64,000 bases of DNA from Akebia trifoliata (Eukaryota; Streptophyta; Magnoliopsida; Ranunculales; Lardizabalaceae). A model generated the notes under the pieces. That model saw only the letters and a list, made by a program, of their open reading frames with translations, had not been told where the DNA came from and made no database searches. Position numbers and translations under genes: made by a program. How positions within the stretch are numbered: position 1 is the stretch's first letter; each line of letters starts with the position of its first letter. Positions 11,171 to 22,559 of this stretch are shown in pieces. Where the stretch lies: the NCBI GenBank assembly GCA_017979445.1, contig CM030706.1, positions 21,407,884 through 21,471,883 on the forward strand. The letters run 5' to 3'.

Positions 11171-12204
11171 CATCACTGGATTTACCTATCCTTTGGGCTG
11201 GGGAATTCTCTTATTCTTCAATGGCATGACCTTGTGGTAATAGTCTCTAAGGTGAAATAGTATTTTCCTTTTGCGAAGAAGTCCAACGCTTCCTCATTCT
11301 TAGATTTAATGGTGTGCCTTACAATCGTGGCAAGTCTTACACCATCTCTCACTTTCGATCAATAGTCTTGTCTGTTCGGGATGGCACAAATACGTTATCA
11401 ACTTTATTTAAATCTGGTGGCCTTATTGTTCCTTCAATTGGTTTGTCTAGCATCTTTTTGAGGCACGCATCCTTAATCGAGTGATATTGACTCGAACATT
11501 GTTCTACTTTATATCCCAATTTACTACATTTATAATATATCACAACTCTTCTTTTCAACTGATTTAGTAGTATATGTTGTTTCTTATAAAATTCTTTCAT
11601 CCATTGAGTTGGTATGTCTATCATCTTACTCCTCATATATGGTTATTTTGCCTATGAATTTGCTAGTTTCATAATTGCTTGTATCTTATTAGATACTACT
11701 TGTTTTCCTTTCATTTGGCTTTGAGGTATTGATGGTTGTGTTATTCATATTTCTTCTCTAAACTTGACATGAGACTCGGCCATCTGTCCCATGAATAACA
11801 TTAGCTATATTATCAGGTCAGTAGTTTGATCCAGAATCTGCCTCGTCTCTGTTGCGTTTCGGTCTTTACCTCATTAGCTCCTCCCGCTTGTATTTATCCG
11901 TAACAAGGCCTATTAGAATAAGGCCAAAACTACTCTTACGTAACTATGAATTCTACTACAGCCTGGAACTTAGTAATGGATTCCATTTTCATTACTAACA
12001 GAACGAATCAAGAATCCTATCCTAGGCTTACTAAGCTCTATAGAATTCTAGACACGGAAGAACTCGTAATTCCAATACGGAACTACTGATGAGCTCGGAT
12101 ACCGAATTCCTAGTGACACTCTATGATTGTCGATCTAATATCTATGGTATCAACAAATTCTCTAAAACATAGCAGATCAGTATCCCATACGGATCTAATA
12201 TTAT
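11171..12204 (-). other. Leader of the large-LTR element, with a knuckle-like ORF
   Basis: This lies between the primer-binding site and gag. An open frame at 11349-11636 on the minus strand (95 codons) contains YYKCSKLGYKVEQC, spaced like a CCHC knuckle but with two of the four ligands replaced by Tyr. A second knuckle-like motif upstream of gag is unexpected and may reflect an internal rearrangement. The rest has no recognisable content. Confidence 0.4.
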
Positions 12205-12216
12205 GCTCTGATACCA
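12203..12216 (-). promoter_or_regulatory. Primer-binding site (initiator tRNA-Met type)
   Basis: On the minus strand the sequence beginning two bases inside the LTR border reads TGGTATCAGAGC. This is the standard plant primer-binding site complementary to the 3' end of initiator methionine tRNA. It sits next to 12219-15389, which is therefore the 5' LTR. Confidence 0.9.
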
Positions 12217-12218
12217 TC

Positions 12219-15200
12219 TGTGGCGCCCCGCCGAACGCTAACACAAATCCCCATGTCAGATTTCGAGGTACGAGGTGGCACCTCGAAATTTCGGCATGGT
12301 CTCCTCTGTTTATGTTAGCATTCCAAGACGATTCAACCTGCACCTGATAAACGACATACAATCCTGCATATAACAAACAAAATATAATACTAGCGGAAGC
12401 CTATATACGTCTAATAATGTCCGATTGATCAGAGTGCGGAAGAAGAAAAATTATATACAGGATTATACAAAATTCCTCACTCTAACATAATTCCTAACAC
12501 TCAAGACAGAATCCATAAGACTACCTGGAGAAACTGACACCACTAGGGGTATAGCCCTAATACTTACTAGGTGACGGACTCTGGTTGTCTATCTGACCAA
12601 CCAGATGATCCTCGCTCTTGTTCTACACTTGTTTCGCCAAACTTCAGATCTGAAACTAAAAAAATGGAGAAGGAAAGGGTGAGTAACAATGGTTACCCAG
12701 TAAGGAAGCAACAATTTCTGCCAATAACCTCTCCTAACATGAACGAATAAACATACTGAATCATTTTAAAATAAACAAAGTTTTACAGAAGAAACCTACG
12801 ATTAACTGGTATATATAACCAGGGATGAGCAACTAAACATTTTAAAACTCACATTACATCGATCAGCAGTACTCACTATAACATTATCTTTTTATACAAA
12901 TCTAATTGATCAAATGGAAATAATAAACATGCATTTCATTTTATATATCAAAATAAGCAACAGATACATAATACACAATGGTGGAGTAGGAAAATTAGAG
13001 TGTTGGGATTCACGACTGGATCGCTCCCAGTCGGGACATGATGTTACAATTTCTCTCAGGCTTTTAGTTCCTGATTTTGTGGCCGGTCGCTGCACTTACC
13101 ACGTTTGGTTGACCATTTATCAGGCTCAGGCTGGCCGTTTGACGTGACCGTAAGCAATGGGTCTCTTTTCGATGTGTCAGAACGTTCGACTACTATAGAT
13201 TGTTAGTGATCACTGACTAATCATCTTCGTCTATGCCTATCAGGCGTACATGTGATTCCCAAAGATACAAACCATTCGTATACAACCACCTTTACATTAC
13301 AAGTTCACTGGTAAAGATAGAGAGGAATAAACCCGGATTCCAGTTGTGACTCCACTCTCATACGCGTCCCATACCACGTATGAGTTTGGTGGTCCCTACC
13401 GTACATCCCAGGATAGTACACCACTCCGGATGATATGATGCACTATCCCTTCAGGCATTCACAAACTCTTTAACAGCTCACAAAATAGCTACTTATATAT
13501 ATTATTTTCATTTGAAAACAAAAGAGAAATTAACAATACAAGGTTAAGAATAGATATCCAGTTTCCTACCATGCAAGTGTGGCCACCCGGCCTAAAATAA
13601 ATAGCATAACAGAGCGCCTCGCGCTAACAGAAAGTAAATAAACATGCAACCAGTAATATTATCCCTGGATATCCGTTCACCAACCTGCATACAGCACAAC
13701 AACGTAAAATGCAGACATCACCCCTCGGGTGTGACTCTGACATTTTACCATTTCATACCCTTTTTCCCTTTTTTCGACTTTTACAGTTTTCAATCTCTTC
13801 ATAAAATATCCATTTTCTGATATTCATCAACTCAATATGAGTTCATTGAATATTAAATCACATTTTTCAACTATACAATTTATTTCTATCAATAATATTG
13901 AAAAAAAATACAAATTTCATATCAAAACGGGGTCCGAGCAGTGCACAAGACCCAATTTATGGTAATAACCCGTTAAAATACCCTACCTACGTATAATTTA
14001 TTAAAAATACAATTAAACATATCAAACATACAATTTCTGGCGTGAATTTTTGAAATAACAAAATAATTCTATATTTTAAAAATACATCCAAATTTTTCGA
14101 TAAAATCCAAAATGCAATTTTCACAATCTAGATTACTAATAGAAATTGAGAGTTCCTTACAATCACTAGGTGACGGAATTGAAGCACGTGCGCGGAAATC
14201 GAGGCGAACGATGCGGAAATCTAGACAGACCGAACTTTGAAGCGGCTGATTTTCGAAACCGGCCCGGTGGTTTTGAAGATCTCGATGTGCTCGTCTCTTC
14301 TCCCTTCTACGGCGAAAGACGGTTTGACTCCGAAATCGATGAAAACTGAGGTCGAAGTTACGAAAATCTCCGTATAAAAATACGGCTGATTTTTGACTAT
14401 ACGGGGTGAAAAGAGACGAGAAAACGAAAGGAACTTGGTTGGGTTATGTAGAGAATGAGGCTGCGGACGTTTCTCCCTTCTGCGTCGGAAAGCGATTTGA
14501 CCCCGAAACGGACGAAATCCGAGGTCAAAGTTTCAAAATTTCCGTATCCAAATACGGCTGATTTTTGACGATATCGGGTGAAATAGAAAGTGAAACGAAG
14601 AAAGGTTGGGTGGGTTTTGTAGATAACGTAGCTGCGGACATTTCTCCCTTCTGCGTCGATCGTCGACGGCGAGCCGTTTGTGAGAGATCTGAGGTGGAAG
14701 AATCGGAGAAGAAAAAAAAAAAAAATTATTTTTTTTTTCGTTTATTATGCTGTAAGGACGAGTGGGGAAGATGAGTTATATAAAAAAATTAAATTTTTTT
14801 TTTTTTTTATAAATTAGGACGAAATCGGTTTTTCGCCTATTGTTTTGATCGATGATAACTTGATCATCCGGACTCCAAAACTGACAAATGAATATTCTAT
14901 TTCGTCTAATTTTTCGTTCTGAATCTAATGGTACAGTCAATTTCTACAAATATGACTCTAACAAAAATTTACATTTTTGGCCTGACGTGACCCCTAAACT
15001 TGATGTCGTTTTCATTTTTGGCGATAATTCGACTTCTGATCTCAAAAAATGATAAATAAATAGTCCATGTTGAATAATTTTTCGTTATGAACCCAATGGT
15101 ATGATCGAATTTTAAAAATTATTGCTCTAACAAAAAGTCACTGTTTTAGCCTGGTCCGACCCGGTAATCGGGATTTTGCAACTTTTATATTCGGACTCGC

Positions 15201-15389
15201 ATTTGAGCGTGCTTACAGGCTCTAAACTATGTTTTTCGATCATTTTGAATCTAATGGTGAGGTCAGATTCTATTAAAAATGATCAAAACAAGGTCCCACA
15301 GTTTTACCCTAAGTCCCACTTTCAAGATTTTCTTAAAATTCCACTATTTATTTTCCTCGAGATACGAATTAAAAATTCGGGATTTTACA
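12219..15389 (-). mobile_element. 5' LTR of a non-autonomous Tekay-like element
   Basis: This 3171-bp LTR is the near-identical partner of 6169-9337. Its outer border (TTTTACA at 15389) is followed by the TSD TCTAG at 15390-15394. Differences from the other LTR are scattered single substitutions and small indels, about 1.5 percent by eye, so the insertion is young relative to the other retrotransposons here. The whole element spans 6169-15389 (9221 bp), of which only 2881 bp is internal. Confidence 0.9.
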
Positions 15390-15394
15390 TCTAG

Positions 15395-15495
15395 TAACAA
15401 AATAAAGCAATGGAATACACATCCATCATTGGGAATCATTGCGATCGGGTTGACGAGTTGATTAATCAGGCAAGTGCAAAAATGGGGTGTCTACA
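15395..15495 (-). mobile_element. Solo LTR, family B, right segment
   Basis: This is the remaining 101 bp of the LTR begun at 4533. On the minus strand it starts TGTAGACACCCC, the 5' terminus shared with the copies at 17066 and, with one change, 19266. It is followed by the TSD TATTG at 15496-15500, matching 4528-4532. Confidence 0.85.
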
Positions 15496-15500
15496 TATTG

Positions 15501-17065
15501 ACACGACAAGACTCTCTACAGGCGGTACACCACTTGTTGACAGAGATGAGGGTAGAGATACGATAAGTGCTCGAATGACAGAATGAGAAATTCTAGCAAT
15601 ATGAAGAAAAACGAAGAACTTAGACAAAGGCTGGATGAAGGAACAGAAACTAGGGTAGAATTGAGAGTTGGACAAGGACCTCTACCCCTTGCAACATTTC
15701 AAACCGAGATTGATCAGACAATAAATTCGATAGGGGTAGAAACTCAATAAGGAAGTTCAGAAGCTTGGAATCCCATGAAAAGGGAAGAAGTAGAGAGTTG
15801 CTGTGGAGGAGGGACGGTGAACAAATCAGAAGAAATGATTTAGGGCATCACGCGTGGAGTATAATTCAAGAGCTCAGAGGGTCGCCATTCTCGCCAACAA
15901 TAATGGCATCTGACCTTCCAAGAGTATTCCATCCCTCGAAATTCAAAATGTTTCATGGGATGAAGGATTCAATGGAGCATGTCCTTCACTGTAGGAGCTA
16001 GATGGTGTTATACCAGAATGACAACTTGTTACTCTATAAACTCTTTCCAACGACACTGAGGCACGAAGTTGTGTCCTAATTCCAATGACTGCCCTCAGGA
16101 TCAATAAGAAGCTTCTTCGAGCTCGAAGAAGTTTTTGTTGGACAGTTTATACACTTAAGGAAAATGAAGGTCAGAGTAAATATGTTCTTCCACCTGTGGA
16201 AGGAAGCATGGGAGAGCATCTAGATTTTCATGTCGTGATTTCGGACTAAAACATTAGCGATAGATAACTTGGATGAGGTGACTGCATGTGCAACCTACAT
16301 AACAACTGTAGTTCGTAGATCACGACTGCATAAATCATTAATCAAGTTCGATCTATCGCGATTGGAAGACTTGTACGCGAAGGTGGAAAATATATCCTAA
16401 TAGAAGAAGCAATAAAGAATAGGAGGCAGATAACACATATGGCAACTATCAGCATAATAAAACTTGAAGGGTCAATGAAACTAGAGCTAACAAGGAAAGA
16501 GAATGATGGAAGGAAGAGATGAAGGAAGACTAAGGGAAGGTTGGAGTGAAGAACATGACCAATCTACACATCGTTAAACAAAAAGATGTCCAAGATTTTG
16601 AGACACATACGGAATGATCCAGGTTTTGTACAGCTACCCCAAGATTACTGAGGAAAGTCGTACTACGACTATCATGGTGCAAAGGATCATCCGACCAACG
16701 ATTGCTATAGATTAAGGCATATCATTTAGGATATGATAAAAGACAAGAAACTACAAAGATTTGTGATTATGATTAGGGAGGAATGGAGACACCAATGAGG
16801 AGAGGAATAAATGTCACCACCCCTACCTTCGAGGGAGGAAATGCATTGAGAACGTGAAAAACGAAATGTAGTATACACGATAATAGGAATGTACAGTTCA
16901 GAAGGTCGGACGGGGAATACTGCTAGAGCTATGGTTAAGAAGATTTGACATGAAGTTGGGGTGTACCAGGTAACAACGGTAGTAAGCGTGTTATGAGTAC
17001 CTGAGTCCGTATGGGGGGACAAAACAACTATGTTCACCCATGACAACCTCCAAGGGATGGTCACA
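15501..17065 (+). pseudogene. Decayed gypsy gag of the old element
   Basis: Once the nested insertions are removed, this continues from 4527. Frames change several times, but the order of gag features is clear. A charged N-terminal helix-like segment (RQRLDEG, near 15630) comes first. Then come the LPRVFHPSKFKMFHG-like capsid start (near 15920) and a downstream segment near 16030-16200 including LYKLFPTTLRHEV and VGQFIHLRKMK. Near 16660-16740 is a terminal knuckle-like motif, YYDYHGAKDHPTNDC, whose first Cys is now Tyr. Numerous in-frame stops rule out function. Protease and pol are absent; a family-B LTR begins at 17066 instead. The late CxxH knuckle followed by a leucine-rich helix fits the Tat branch of gypsy elements, which I offer as inference. 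Confidence 0.6.
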
Positions 17066-17689
17066 TGTAGACACCCTCATTTTTGCACTCGCCTGATTAA
17101 TCAACTCGTTAACCCGATTATAATGGATCCCAATGATAGATGATTATTCCAATACTATATTTTGTTGTTAGATATGTTTCAGAAATTCGGATGAGGTATC
17201 TCAAAGTAACAAAATCTTAGAAACCACGCTACGCTAGGAAAATATAACCTCAAAAACTTAGGAATCATCATCTTGCAGACAAAAATAAGCTTAACGGTAA
17301 AAATGACTAAAAAATGACCAAATTACCAAAATACTCTTAACCTCAAAACATCCCTAGAGCCTACATTACACTTAGAAAAACCATTTCAAACACATAAAAT
17401 AACAAATTAAAATCAAATAAATCATTTCGTCAATTTTCACATAATTTGACAAAATTACAAAAATGCCCCTCATAAAGTTCACGACCATTTCGCACAAAAT
17501 TTTTTATAAATGATAAAAACCAATATTTCCATTGAATTCCTTATGAAAAATCGATTTCAAAACATCCTGGAACATTAAAAAATGACTTAAAACGTAAAAT
17601 GTCCTCTCCGAGGGTAAAATGGTAATTTTACAATTTAATAATTAAAATTTCTAAAATTAATAATTAAAACATTAATTAATGTAAAATAA

Positions 17690-17840
17690 GACTAAAGTCA
17701 AAATCTTAAAGTCAATCAAGTAAGACTAAAGTCAAAAAATTAAAGTCAATCAAGTAAGACTAAAATCAAAATCTTAAAGTCAATCAAGTAAGACTAAAGT
17801 CAAAATCTTAAATTCAATCAAGTGAGACTAAAAGTCAAAA
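17690..17840 (+). repeat. Tandem repeats of about 35 bp in LTR B
   Basis: Four to five units share AAAGTCAATCAAGTAAGACT and an AAAATCTT spacer. The same array appears at 19910-20030 and, reversed, at about 5210-5490, with different unit numbers in each LTR copy. Confidence 0.7.
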
Positions 17841-18318
17841 TCCTAATAGAATTCTAATTAAACAATAACTCTATTTAAAACAATTCTAATTAAATTATAA
17901 CTCTATTTAAAATAATTCTAATTAAATACTAACTCTATCTAAAATAATTATAATTAAACACTAACTCTATCTAAAAAATACTTTAAAAAATCTATAAATA
18001 AGGGTCCCTACAACCTATTTCGTATGAAAAAATAAATCCTAAGAAAAGTAGGTCGAAAAGCTTCCCTAGCCTCCCATAAACCCTAATTTTGAAATTCCAA
18101 CTCCTTACCTAACATCCATACCTCAACTTTAGCTCAAAAAATACCTAGAAGCTCTTCAAAAATACCTAGAAATCAAGAAAAAAGTGAGAAAATTCGAATC
18201 AAAGAAGAAAGTACCTCGTCTTGGAGATCTGAAGTCAATCCGATGACAAAAACGAAGCGAGAAGTGTTGTACGAAGAGTTATTCTACCAGATCTGAGGGA
18301 ACAAGACTGTTGTCTTCG

Positions 18319-18345
<27 letters not shown>
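18319..18345. repeat. (TA)n microsatellite in LTR B
   Basis: About 13 TA units near the 3' end of this LTR copy. It is absent from the sister copies at the same position, so it expanded after insertion. Confidence 0.7.
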
Positions 18346-18349
<4 letters not shown>

Positions 18350-18605
18350 GGTTAGGTCTTTTTAGCAATATAGTCTTATTTGAGAATTAGTAGAGACCAA
18401 CATTTGCCGGACGGGGTTGGTGCCTAACACCTTACAACACCGTAATGTGACCTCCGGACTCAATAATTTTTTAATAGATTAGTTGTTCCTTTTTATTCCT
18501 TTCGAGTCGATATTCGGTTCCTAGACCGCAATAACTAGGTGGCGACTCCCAAATCTCAAAGGTCAAAAGCGGATCCATGTACCTCGCGAATTGAGGTCGC
18601 TTTTA

Positions 18606-18624
18606 GTGACAACTCCACTGGGGA
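18606..18624 (+). promoter_or_regulatory. Primer-binding site of the family-B element
   Basis: GTGACAACTCCACTGGGGA lies directly after the LTR. It is a slightly degenerate form of the TGGCGACTCCACTGGGGA site seen at 35539. Tat/Ogre-type elements are known to use a site of this kind; from memory it pairs with an arginine tRNA. Confidence 0.6.
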
Positions 18625-19260
18625 CTTTGAGGATCAGACTTGAAAAACCCCAAGTATGGGAAGCATTGCCAATAGGACCTAGTTTTTTAGTTTATTTTAT
18701 TTTGAGTAATTTTTTTATTATTTTTTATTTTTATCATTCTTTTGGCTCTATTGTTGATCATTGATTGGGATGTTGAATATTTTTGTTTGGCACATCTTTG
18801 TTATGGTTCAATTTGGAGTTAATCATAATGACCTTAAATAATACAGGGTATCGAAGCTTAATGACATGGGGAATGACCCATTTGTATTATTTGGATTATT
18901 GGGTCTATATTATCTTCTATTAACATCATTCAATTCGATTTTTAGTGCCTTGATTTGGCATATGATTTTCTATGTTTCAACCAAGGGTTATTTGAAAAGA
19001 CCCTAAATAATGAGAGATTTCAAAATGGATGGTTTTATTGAGGAGTGGATGTGATTGTGGACCATGATTTTTTTTTTAATTATTATTATTATTTTTTTTA
19101 AAATTTTTTTAATGCATGTGTTTGACCAATTGTTTAATCATATTTTATTTTAAGATGTGTTCGATTTTTTAGTATGTGTGCTGTCCGTTGACATCAAGAA
19201 AAATTTTATTTTTTTAGTGCTGTTAATAAACGACACTCATTTTAATCGATCTTTTTTCTT
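18625..19260 (+). other. Leader of the family-B element, no gene
   Basis: Non-coding, T-rich sequence after the primer-binding site, of the kind found between the 5' LTR and the first ORF of Tat/Ogre elements. No domain is seen. Confidence 0.5.
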
Positions 19261-19265
19261 ATGGG

Positions 19266-20820
19266 TCTAGACACCCCATTTTTGCACTCGCCTGATTAAT
19301 CAACTCGTCAACCCGATTGCAATGGTTCCCAATGATAGATGTTTATTCCAATACTTTATTTGTTACTAGATATATTTCAGAAATTCAGATGAGGTATCTT
19401 GAACTGATAAAACTATAGAAATCACACTACGTTAGGAAAATATAATTCCAAGAACGTAGAAATCATCATCTTGCCGACAAAAAGAAGCTTTATGATAAAA
19501 ATCACTAAAAAATGACCAAATTATCAAAATACCCCTAACCTCAAAACATCTCTAGAACCTACATTACACTTAGGAAAATCCTTTCAAACACGTAAAACAA
19601 CAAATCGAAACCAAATAAATAATTTGCCAATTTTTATAAAATTCGACAAAATTATGAAAATGCCCCTCATAAAGTTCACGATCATTCCGTACAAAATTTT
19701 TTATAAATGACACAAACCAATATTTTCATTGAATTTCTTACGAAAAATCGATTCCAAAACATCCTGGAACATTGAAAAACGACTTAAAACGCAAAAAGTC
19801 TTCTCCGAGGGTAAAACGATAATTTTATAATTTTAATAATTAAAAATTTTCAAATTAATAATTAAAATATGAATTAATGTAAAGTGAAATTCTAATTAAA
19901 ATTAAAGTCAATCAAGTAAGACTAAAGTCAATCAAGTAAGACTAAAGTCAAAATCTTAAAGTCAATCAAGTAAGACTAAAGTTAAAATCTTAAAGTCAAT
20001 CAAGTGAGACTAAAAGTCAAAACCTTAATAGAATTATAATTAAATAATAACTCTATTTAAAATAATTCTAATTAAACTATAACTCTATTTAAAACAATTC
20101 TAATTAAATTATAACTCTATTTAAAATAATTCTAATTAAATATTAACTCTACTTAAAACAATTCTAATTAAACACTAACTCTATCAAAACAAACACTCAA
20201 AAAATCTATAAATAGTGGTCTCTACAATCTATTTCCATATAAAAAAAATAAATCCTAAGAAAAGTAGGTCAAAAAGCTTCCCTAGCCTCCCATAAACCCT
20301 AATTTTGAAGCCCCAACTCCTTACCTAACATCCATACCTCAACTTTAGCTCAAAAAATACTTAGAAATCCCTCAAAAACACCCATAAATCCATAAACAAA
20401 TCAGAAATATTCAGATATAAGAAGGAGGTACTTCGTCTTAGAGGTCTGAAGCCAATCCGGTGACAGAACAAAGTGAGGAGTACTATACGAGGAGCTGTTC
20501 TATCGGATCTGAGGGAACAAAATCGTTGTGTTACAAAGGTGAATATTTTTATTTTTTTTATTATTATTATTTAGGTCTTTTTAGCAATGTAATCATTTTT
20601 GGGAATTAGTAGAGACCGGTATTTGCCGGGCAGGATTGGTGCCTAACACCTTCCAACCCTGTAATGTGATCCCCGGACTTAGTATTTTTTAGTAGATTAG
20701 TTATTTGTTTATCCATTTCGAGTCAATGTTCGGTTCCTAGACCGTAATAACTAGGTGGCGACTCCCAAACCTCAAAGTCAAAAGCGGATCCGCATACCCC
20801 GCGGATCGAGGGCGCTTTCA
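19266..20820 (+). mobile_element. Solo LTR, family B, TSD ATGGG
   Basis: This complete 1555-bp LTR starts TCTAGACACCCC (second base changed from the family's TG start) and ends GGCGCTTTCA. The 5-bp duplication ATGGG flanks it at 19261-19265 and 20821-20825, and no internal sequence is attached. It is therefore a solo LTR left by recombination, inserted into the leader of a related family-B element. Confidence 0.9.
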
Positions 20821-20825
20821 ATGGG

Positions 20826-22550
20826 TGGTGTGCCCTCAGTGAAAGTTCACTTTTAATCTTCAAACCCATTTGGTTTAAGTGATGTGTATTTAGTAAAATC
20901 ATTTTTTTTATTTTTAAAACTACTGGATTTAAAATCGATTTTTTTTTTCTTTTCTTCTTCCGTCCATCGTCTTCAACAGAGACTTAGGAATTCTCTCCCT
21001 CTCTCTCTCTCTGTCTCTCTGTACAAGATTTGGGGTTTTGACCCGTTTCTCCTCTCTGTAATCGTTTCTACTTTCTTCAAAATTTGTTTTAGAAATCGAA
21101 AATCAAGATTAGATTTTCCACGCAATCGCCCCAAGTTGTTCAATTTTGCCTATCCGACCGATTCGAGGGTTTGCAAAGAAAGAGAGAGAGATCCGAAAGA
21201 CCGAACAAGGGTGCTCCAAATTAGTACCTTAAAGAGACTTGCACATCATCTCAAGGCAATCTGCCCGACCTCTGTCGTCATCTTATTTGTTTGATCAAGT
21301 CTTGAAAATTTTAAGCCTTGTTTGAAATCTGATATCAGCGCTTCGATTTGAGGGTTTTGTTATTTTTCCCTTTGGACTCTGTCTTCAAGATTTGAACTCA
21401 TTGAAACTTTTCTGCATCTTCGGAACGGTCAGTGAAGTCTACGGGGTTTTAGAATCTAAATCTCTTTGAATATTTAGTTTTGAACTTCGGGGATATCGCA
21501 TAAAACTGTTAATTTCTATTTTGAATCATCAAAACAATTTAAGAGAAATGAGAATAATCGGTTGCATCTCCTTAAAATTCTTTTGAAGCCCACGATCCGA
21601 TCTTGATAGTGGAAAATTCAAATATCCATCTCTAGCTAATCCTTTCTTGATGATGATCTATTCTCTGGCATCTCTACCACTCCTTAGCCGACTGTAATCT
21701 TGCAACTTAGCAAGTTGAAGATTGGACCTTTGGATCAACCCTGATCGAAAGACCTGAATTGTTTGTAAATTTCTTGATTTCGGATTTGCGTGAAAAAGGC
21801 TTCCTGTATTGAGTTTTATTTTAAAAAAGAAAAATAAAAACAACAGTATTTATTAGTGATTTTCACAATTCTAACGTGGACATGCGTACATAACCGTGAA
21901 TAATCTTTATACGTATCGCGAGAAAACAAAATCTATGATTATATGTGTGTCCCACATTAGATTTGTGAGAATTGCAGTAAATACTCTTTGGTCATATCAT
22001 GTTTTTTCTATAAAAAGTGTAAGTTTTTTTTTTCTTCGTAGTTGTAGGCAGTCAAAGAGTTTTCTCTTGTTGGCACATCAGTTTCTACATGTAGCATCTC
22101 ATCAGAATGATGGTTAATTTCTTTTTCCTTCTCAAGTGTGTAAAAATTGGCGTGGCAACATAAGTGGACATTTTTTTTTATTTTTTTATATATAGTTAGT
22201 AATATTTGTTTCCTTTTTGTTAAAAAAAAAGGGGGTTGGTCATAATTTCTTATCTCGATGATTATCATTCCATTCTTAATTTGATGTTCTTTGGGATATC
22301 AACTTGTTTAGGGTCACCCAAAATAATCATCGATTGGACCTTAAAAATTATAAACAAAAAATTGTGTCTATTGCAATGATTGGATCTAATTAATTATTAT
22401 ATGCCATATTCATTAATTAATTTGCCATAATTGGTGGATGCAAGAGATGTGCATGTTTAAATCTTAAATTGAACCATACGAATATGTTTATAATCAATGT
22501 ATGGTTTAATACCTTTGCTTGTATGGTTTAATTAGGCCCATGGACCCATT
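20826..22550. other. Unassigned region, 5'-UTR-like segment with CT repeat
   Basis: The stretch from about 20930 to 21300 has T-rich DNA, a (CT)n run at about 20996-21020 and a 136-codon open frame (20884-21294) starting inside it. This looks like the 5' untranslated part of a plant gene or a leader of element A, but the frame has no recognisable domain. The remainder to 22550 is AT-rich with no identifiable ends. It may include a further unrecognised insertion. Confidence 0.35.
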
Positions 22551-22559
22551 GGTTTGAAA

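Larger units (their letters stand above)
17066..18605 (+). mobile_element. LTR, family B (5' LTR by position)
   Basis: It starts TGTAGACACCC and ends CGCTTTTA directly before a primer-binding site, so it acts as a 5' LTR. It carries direct repeats around AAAGTCAATCAAGTAAGAC (about 17690-17840) and AT-rich repeats around TAACTCTATTTAAA (17865-17985). A TATAAATA lies at about 17994. A (TA)n run lies at 18319-18345. The matching 3' LTR is not in the window in intact form. It could be the 5' LTR of element A, whose internal region starts downstream, but large insertions in between make that uncertain. Confidence 0.75.

Noticed and set aside
17066..20820. A short LTR-internal-LTR element made of the two plus-strand B LTRs
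   Set aside because: The second LTR has its own exact ATGGG duplication, while the base pairs before 17066 (TCACA) do not match those after 20820. The second is a solo insertion.
20884..21294. 136-codon frame as a host gene
   Set aside because: No recognisable domain, T-rich start and low-complexity Ser/Leu run from a CT microsatellite. Kept only as an unassigned region.
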